A DNA stretch of 9,706 nucleotides from contig JAAFHM010000163.1 of NCBI GenBank assembly GCA_013298375.1, forward strand, positions 1 through 9,706, written 5' to 3'. The notes under the pieces were generated by a model. It ran no database searches and had not been told where the DNA came from. It worked only from the letters and a program-made list of their open reading frames with translations. This document shows, one piece after another, positions 6,632 through 9,706 of the stretch. The stretch's first letter is position 1, and the number at the start of each line of letters is the position of its first letter. The DNA comes from Ignavibacteria bacterium (GTDB taxonomy: Bacteria > Bacteroidota > Ignavibacteria > Kapaibacteriales > UBA4661). The position numbers were made by a program, and so were the translations under genes.

Positions 6632-7315
6632 ATGCGATACAGCGAAATTCTCGCGGGCTACGAACCCGACATTAGCCACATTGTTACTGAGGACGATGAG
6701 CCAGTGGATAACCTCTTTTCCGAACATCAACAGCGCCTTCTTGGTGATGGCATCCATGATCATTGGCATTCCCCCGATGGGCAACCGTTTATCGCTGTGA
6801 GCAATGTTGGGCTGTTCTATGCCGTACAGAAGCCGCCAATCGTCCCCGATTTCATGCTGAGTTTAGGTGTAGAATATCCCGAAAAGTATTGGGAGAAGCG
6901 TCATCGGACATACTTTGTGTGGGAATTTGGGAAATCGCCGGAATTGGTGGTGGAGGTGATTTCTAATTTAGTCGGCAACGAACTGGACGCAAAATTTGAC
7001 CTCTACGCACAGGCAGGAGTTTCGTACTACATCGTCTATGACCCATCGGAGCAGTATGGCTCGGACACGCTGCGGGTATTTGTACGCGAAGGCAGTGAAT
7101 ATCGGCGCTTGGAGAAGGCGTATTTTGAGATGTTGCAACTAGGCTGCACACTCTGGGAAGGCGAATACGCGGGTATGGAAGGAACATGGCTGCGCTGGAC
7201 AAATCCCGATGGCAGCTTGATTCCGACAGGCGCAGAAGCCACACAAAAAGCCACTCTTCGTGCTGAAAAACTCGCCGCACAGTTGCGAGCGTTAGGAATA
7301 AAACCCGAAGAGTAA
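6632..7315 (+). CDS. Uma2-family (DUF820) PD-(D/E)XK nuclease-like protein, copy 2
   Basis: A 227-residue paralogue of the preceding gene, starting 55 nt after its stop. The first 37 residues are identical to copy 1. Differences then accumulate (about 35 in total by eye) in the middle and before the tail. The same candidate catalytic elements are kept: VPD at 71-73, PELVVEVIS with Glu108, Asp119 and Lys121 in DAKFDLYAQAGV, and YYIVYDP. The C-terminal coiled coil is short because the four heptads of copy 1 are missing; it still ends LRALGIKPEE. ATG 6632 is chosen because it aligns with copy 1 and has AAGGAG at 6617-6622; an upstream in-frame TTG (6602) lies inside the repeated leader. It is probably co-transcribed with copy 1, as I see no terminator between them. 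Function is unestablished. Confidence 0.92.
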   Translation: MRYSEILAGYEPDISHIVTEDDEPVDNLFSEHQQRLLGDGIHDHWHSPDGQPFIAVSNVGLFYAVQKPPIVPDFMLSLGVEYPEKYWEKRHRTYFVWEFGKSPELVVEVISNLVGNELDAKFDLYAQAGVSYYIVYDPSEQYGSDTLRVFVREGSEYRRLEKAYFEMLQLGCTLWEGEYAGMEGTWLRWTNPDGSLIPTGAEATQKATLRAEKLAAQLRALGIKPEE

Positions 7316-7368
7316 CGGAATTTTCTGATACAACCATCCAGCAACATTGCCACAAGGAGAGCGTAAAT

Positions 7369-7398
7369 ATGCGATACAGCGAAATTCTCGCGGGCTAA
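7369..7398 (+). pseudogene. Remnant of a third Uma2 gene (start only)
   Basis: ATG at 7369 opens MRYSEILAG and then TAA (7396-7398). The first 29 bases are identical to both intact Uma2 copies up to GGGCTA, after which similarity ends. The leader before it (7320-7368) also matches the other two, including CACAAGGAG. The ribosome-binding site and start are intact, so a 9-residue peptide could be made, but the gene body is gone. I find no Uma2 3' end downstream. Confidence 0.9.
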
Positions 7399-7598
7399 GG
7401 TTGTGGACATAAATTTTAATGCATCCACCGACTATTTCCGTGATTTGCCTTCCAACGCGTCTCGTTGTACTTCTGTCGAGAAAAGGACTCTTTGAGTCTA
7501 TAGGAACTTAACAGCCTCGCCCTTGATAAAGGGGGCAAACAAGTAAAATTACGTTGAAACCGGAACAGTTGCAATTAACCAATAATCGCCTTACCACC
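7399..7598 (+). other. Non-coding stretch between the Uma2 remnant and the ClpB-like gene
   Basis: I see no gene here. The stretch holds three small inverted repeats. TCTCG/CGAGA lies at 7460-7464 and 7477-7481. GACTC-TTT-GAGTC lies at 7486-7498; read on the minus strand it is followed by CTTTT. CCCTT-GATA-AAGGG lies at 7520-7533. The last resembles short palindromes scattered between genes in many genomes. There is no clear CIRCE element (TTAGCACTC-N9-GAGTGCTAA) and no convincing TAnnTTTG promoter, so heat-shock control of the next gene cannot be argued from sequence. Confidence 0.5.
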
Positions 7599-8918
7599 AT
7601 GAACGTACAGAAACTTACCCTCAAAGCGCAAGAGGCTCTTCAACGCGCTCAGGAAATAGCCTCAGCGAGTAACCAGCAGTCTATTGAGCCTATTCACGCT
7701 TTGCTGGCGCTTTTGGAGGATTCGGGCGGGATTATTCCGCCGATGCTGCTCAAACTTGGGGCAAACGTGGAATACCTGAAATCCAAAACACAGCAAGAAA
7801 TAGACGCGCTGCCCAAAGTCGGCGGAACAGTCGTGGGAAGTCAGTTTTTGAGCCGTGATTTGGGCGCAGTGATGGAAATTGCTCTCAAAGAAGCGCAAAA
7901 ACTCAGCGATGAGTACGTCAGCACCGAGCATCTGCTTATGGCGCTTTCCGAGCAGAAATCCTCTGCCGCCCAGCTTTTGCGCGACCAAGGCGTGACCAAA
8001 GACGCTGTTGTGAAAATCCTCAAGGATTTTCGCGGTTCGCAGCGCGTCACCGACCAAAATCCTGAGGACAAATATCAAGCGCTTCGGCGCTATGGGCGCT
8101 CCATCAATGACGAAGCCCGCAAAGGCAAGATTGATCCTATCATCGGGCGTGAAGACGAGATTCGTCGCGTTCTGCAAGTGCTTTCGCGCCGCACGAAAAA
8201 CAACCCTGTTCTTATCGGTGAGCCGGGAGTCGGCAAAACCGCCATTGCTGAGGGTATTGCCCAGCGCATCGTCTCCGGCGATGTGCCGGAAACGCTCAAA
8301 ACCAAAACGATTATTGCGCTGGATATGGGCGCACTCGTGGCAGGGACGAGTTTTCGCGGGCAGTTTGAAGAGCGCTTAAAAGCGGTTGTCCGCGAGGTGA
8401 GCGAATCCGACGGCGAAATTATTTTGTTTATTGACGAATTGCATACGCTGGTGGGCGCAGGCGCAACAAATCAAGGCAGTATGGATGCAGCAAATATCCT
8501 CAAACCCGCATTAGCGCGAGGTGAATTACGGTGTATCGGTGCAACGACGCTGGATGAATATCAAAAATATATCGAAAAAGATGCCGCATTGGAGCGTCGT
8601 TTCCAACGTGTTTTGATAGGCGAACCAACCGTAGAAGATACCATCTCAATCTTGCGTGGCATCAAGGAGCGCTACGAAGTGCATCACGGCGTACGCATTA
8701 CCGATGGCGCACTCATAGCGGCGGCGCAGCTTTCGCATCGCTACATTGCCGACCGTTTCTTGCCGGACAAAGCCATTGACCTCATTGATGAATCCGCGTC
8801 CAAATTGCGCATTGAGATTGATTCCATGCCGGAGGAATTGGATTCGATTGAGCGAAAAATCCGCCAACTGGAAATTGAGCGCGAGGCGCTTTTGCGCGAA
8901 CTTGGCGAGACGGCGTAA
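7599..8918 (+). CDS. clpB: ClpB-type AAA+ disaggregase, lacking the C-terminal half
   Basis: Full ClpB (about 860 residues) is a hexameric ATPase that threads aggregated proteins through its pore, working with DnaK. This copy has 439 residues. The Clp N domain spans about 1-145. The first AAA+ module has Walker A GEPGVGKT (207-214), Walker B ILFIDE (275-280, Glu280), pore loop SFRG (251-254, usually KYRG) and arginine fingers Arg333/Arg334. The protein ends in IEREALLRELGETA, a few turns into the first helix of the middle domain. The rest of that domain and the whole second AAA+ module are missing, and no remnant lies downstream. ATG 7599 is chosen because MNVQKLTLKAQEAL aligns with ClpB N-termini; no clear ribosome-binding site is visible. 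The first module looks functional for ATP hydrolysis, but normal disaggregation is unlikely. It may be a broken copy or a short regulatory form. The GT9 gene follows after 30 nt. Confidence 0.9.
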   Translation: MNVQKLTLKAQEALQRAQEIASASNQQSIEPIHALLALLEDSGGIIPPMLLKLGANVEYLKSKTQQEIDALPKVGGTVVGSQFLSRDLGAVMEIALKEAQKLSDEYVSTEHLLMALSEQKSSAAQLLRDQGVTKDAVVKILKDFRGSQRVTDQNPEDKYQALRRYGRSINDEARKGKIDPIIGREDEIRRVLQVLSRRTKNNPVLIGEPGVGKTAIAEGIAQRIVSGDVPETLKTKTIIALDMGALVAGTSFRGQFEERLKAVVREVSESDGEIILFIDELHTLVGAGATNQGSMDAANILKPALARGELRCIGATTLDEYQKYIEKDAALERRFQRVLIGEPTVEDTISILRGIKERYEVHHGVRITDGALIAAAQLSHRYIADRFLPDKAIDLIDESASKLRIEIDSMPEELDSIERKIRQLEIEREALLRELGETA

Positions 8919-8948
8919 CCCTTTTTCTTCTCCGCACATTCAAGCCCG

Positions 8949-9706
8949 ATGACGTTACAAAAAACCATTAAAACGTTCCTTCGTCCCGCAGAAACTGCTG
9001 CGCGAGCGCTGCTCCATGCGTTTTTGCGACGACTCTACCGCAATACGCCAGCCACAGAGCCGCTTTCCGCCGACACGTGCCGCAAGATTCTCCTTTGCCG
9101 CTACGACCGCGTTGGTGATATGATTGTGACAACGCCCGTCATCAATCTGCTGCGCACGATGATTCCAAATGTCGAAATCCACGTGCTTGCTTCGCCGCGT
9201 AATTCCTCGCTTCTGAAGTACGATCGCCGCATTGCGAAAGTCTATGAACTGGACGGTACGCAAAAACCGTTGCGCACTTTCCTGTCGCTTTTTAAAGGCG
9301 AGTTACGCCACAAGATGCGCGAAGAGCGCTATGATGCAGTGTTTTGCATGGTGTTTCACAAAACAACGCTGTCGGGCTTGGTGGCAAGCGTTTTGGCGGG
9401 AGAACACGCCATCAAAGTTGGCATTACGCATCCGCACCCGCGCCGAATGGATCTGTACCGCACTATTTTCAATATGCTGCTCGACATAGAATTTGAGCGC
9501 GAAACAATGGCAGAACTCCTTGTACGCTTTGTCTGCAAGGCGTTTGCGTGGGAATACCGACCAAACCTCGTTGAATACGGTGTGGAGCTTGCCCCTCGGC
9601 ATCACGCCCGCGCTGAATCAATTCTGACACCGCTCCGAAACAGCACTGCCGCCGAAGCCTCACCATTACTGGTGTTCTACAACTGCTCGGCGGGTGCGCC
9701 TGTGCG
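8949..9706 (+). CDS. Glycosyltransferase family 9 (heptosyltransferase-like), 3' end outside window
   Basis: The frame opens at ATG 8949 and runs to the window edge without a stop, giving 252 codons. GT9 enzymes transfer ADP-heptose or similar sugars onto lipopolysaccharide core on the cytoplasmic side of the inner membrane. The evidence is the N-terminal signature KILLCRYDRVGDMIVTTPVI (residues 46-65), followed by the first Rossmann strand elements EIHVLASPRN. A 45-residue N-terminal extension rich in Arg and Ala precedes the signature; it may be membrane-associating or the true start may lie further in. LLVFYNCSAGAP near the window edge would be the start of the C-terminal nucleotide-sugar domain. 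It begins 30 nt after the ClpB stop in the same frame, with no clear ribosome-binding site, and is probably co-transcribed. The specific sugar and acceptor cannot be told. Confidence 0.88.
   Translation, partial: MTLQKTIKTFLRPAETAARALLHAFLRRLYRNTPATEPLSADTCRKILLCRYDRVGDMIVTTPVINLLRTMIPNVEIHVLASPRNSSLLKYDRRIAKVYELDGTQKPLRTFLSLFKGELRHKMREERYDAVFCMVFHKTTLSGLVASVLAGEHAIKVGITHPHPRRMDLYRTIFNMLLDIEFERETMAELLVRFVCKAFAWEYRPNLVEYGVELAPRHHARAESILTPLRNSTAAEASPLLVFYNCSAGAPV

Larger units (their letters stand above)
5764..7398 (+). repeat. Tandem array of three Uma2 gene units (two full, one truncated)
   Basis: The unit is a leader of about 45-51 nt plus the coding region. Leaders begin ATTTTCTGA at 5764, 6581 and 7320, share CACAAGGAG as ribosome-binding site, and each ends at ATGCGATACAGC. 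Leaders 1 and 2 also share CTTGGCGCAACGC. Unit spacing is 817 and 739 nt. Most of the difference is the 84-nt coiled-coil repeat present only in unit 1. Unit 3 breaks off after codon 9. The arrangement shows tandem duplication followed by partial deletion. Confidence 0.88.

Noticed and set aside
7486..7498. Hairpin GACTC-TTT-GAGTC as a minus-strand terminator or CIRCE half
   Set aside because: The stem is only five base pairs, there is no minus-strand gene for it to end, and the sequence does not match CIRCE.
7554..7598. TTG start adding 15 residues to the ClpB-like protein
   Set aside because: ClpB proteins begin with the sequence found at the ATG at 7599; the extra residues have no family counterpart.

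Overview
The window looks like the chromosome of a Gram-negative bacterium of the Bacteroidota-Chlorobiota group. The support is a SusC/SusD outer-membrane nutrient-uptake pair (a hallmark of this group), two lipoprotein signal peptides, and two promoter-like sites that fit the Bacteroidota pattern TTG-spacer-TAnnTTTG. Multi-copy Uma2 genes argue for an environmental member rather than a gut Bacteroides, but that is inference. All genes I accept lie on the + strand.

Layout. Bases 2-121 may hold the 3' tail of an unidentified gene. A promoter at about 126-155 and a leader of nearly 300 nt precede a SusC-like TonB-dependent transporter (453-3497). It is followed 39 nt later by its SusD-like lipoprotein partner (3537-4919) and a strong intrinsic terminator. 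A small lipoprotein gene (5093-5608) has its own promoter, and a run of 14 T lies in the spacer of that promoter. Directly after its stop codon lies a second copy of the last 13 codons of the SusD gene plus a second copy of the terminator hairpin. This is a scar of a past duplication or replacement.

Next is a tandem array of Uma2-family (DUF820, PD-(D/E)XK nuclease-like) genes. There are two intact paralogues (5809-6576 and 6632-7315) and a third reduced to its leader and first nine codons (7369-7398). The first paralogue carries four extra 7-residue coiled-coil repeats, encoded by a 21-nt tandem repeat that is absent from the second. After a 200-nt non-coding stretch comes a ClpB-like gene (7599-8918). 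It stops at the start of the middle coiled-coil domain, so only the N domain and first AAA+ module are present. A glycosyltransferase family 9 gene starts 30 nt later in the same frame and runs off the window end.

How the genes relate. SusC and SusD should form one outer-membrane uptake complex. The small lipoprotein may be an accessory surface protein. The Uma2 array, truncated ClpB and GT9 gene show no evident functional link to the transporter. No glycan-degrading enzymes are present, so the transported substrate cannot be inferred. I see no RNA genes, CRISPR array or transposase. The features most worth following up are the slippage-prone promoter, the SusD-tail and terminator scar, the decaying Uma2 array with its heptad repeat, and the half-length ClpB.
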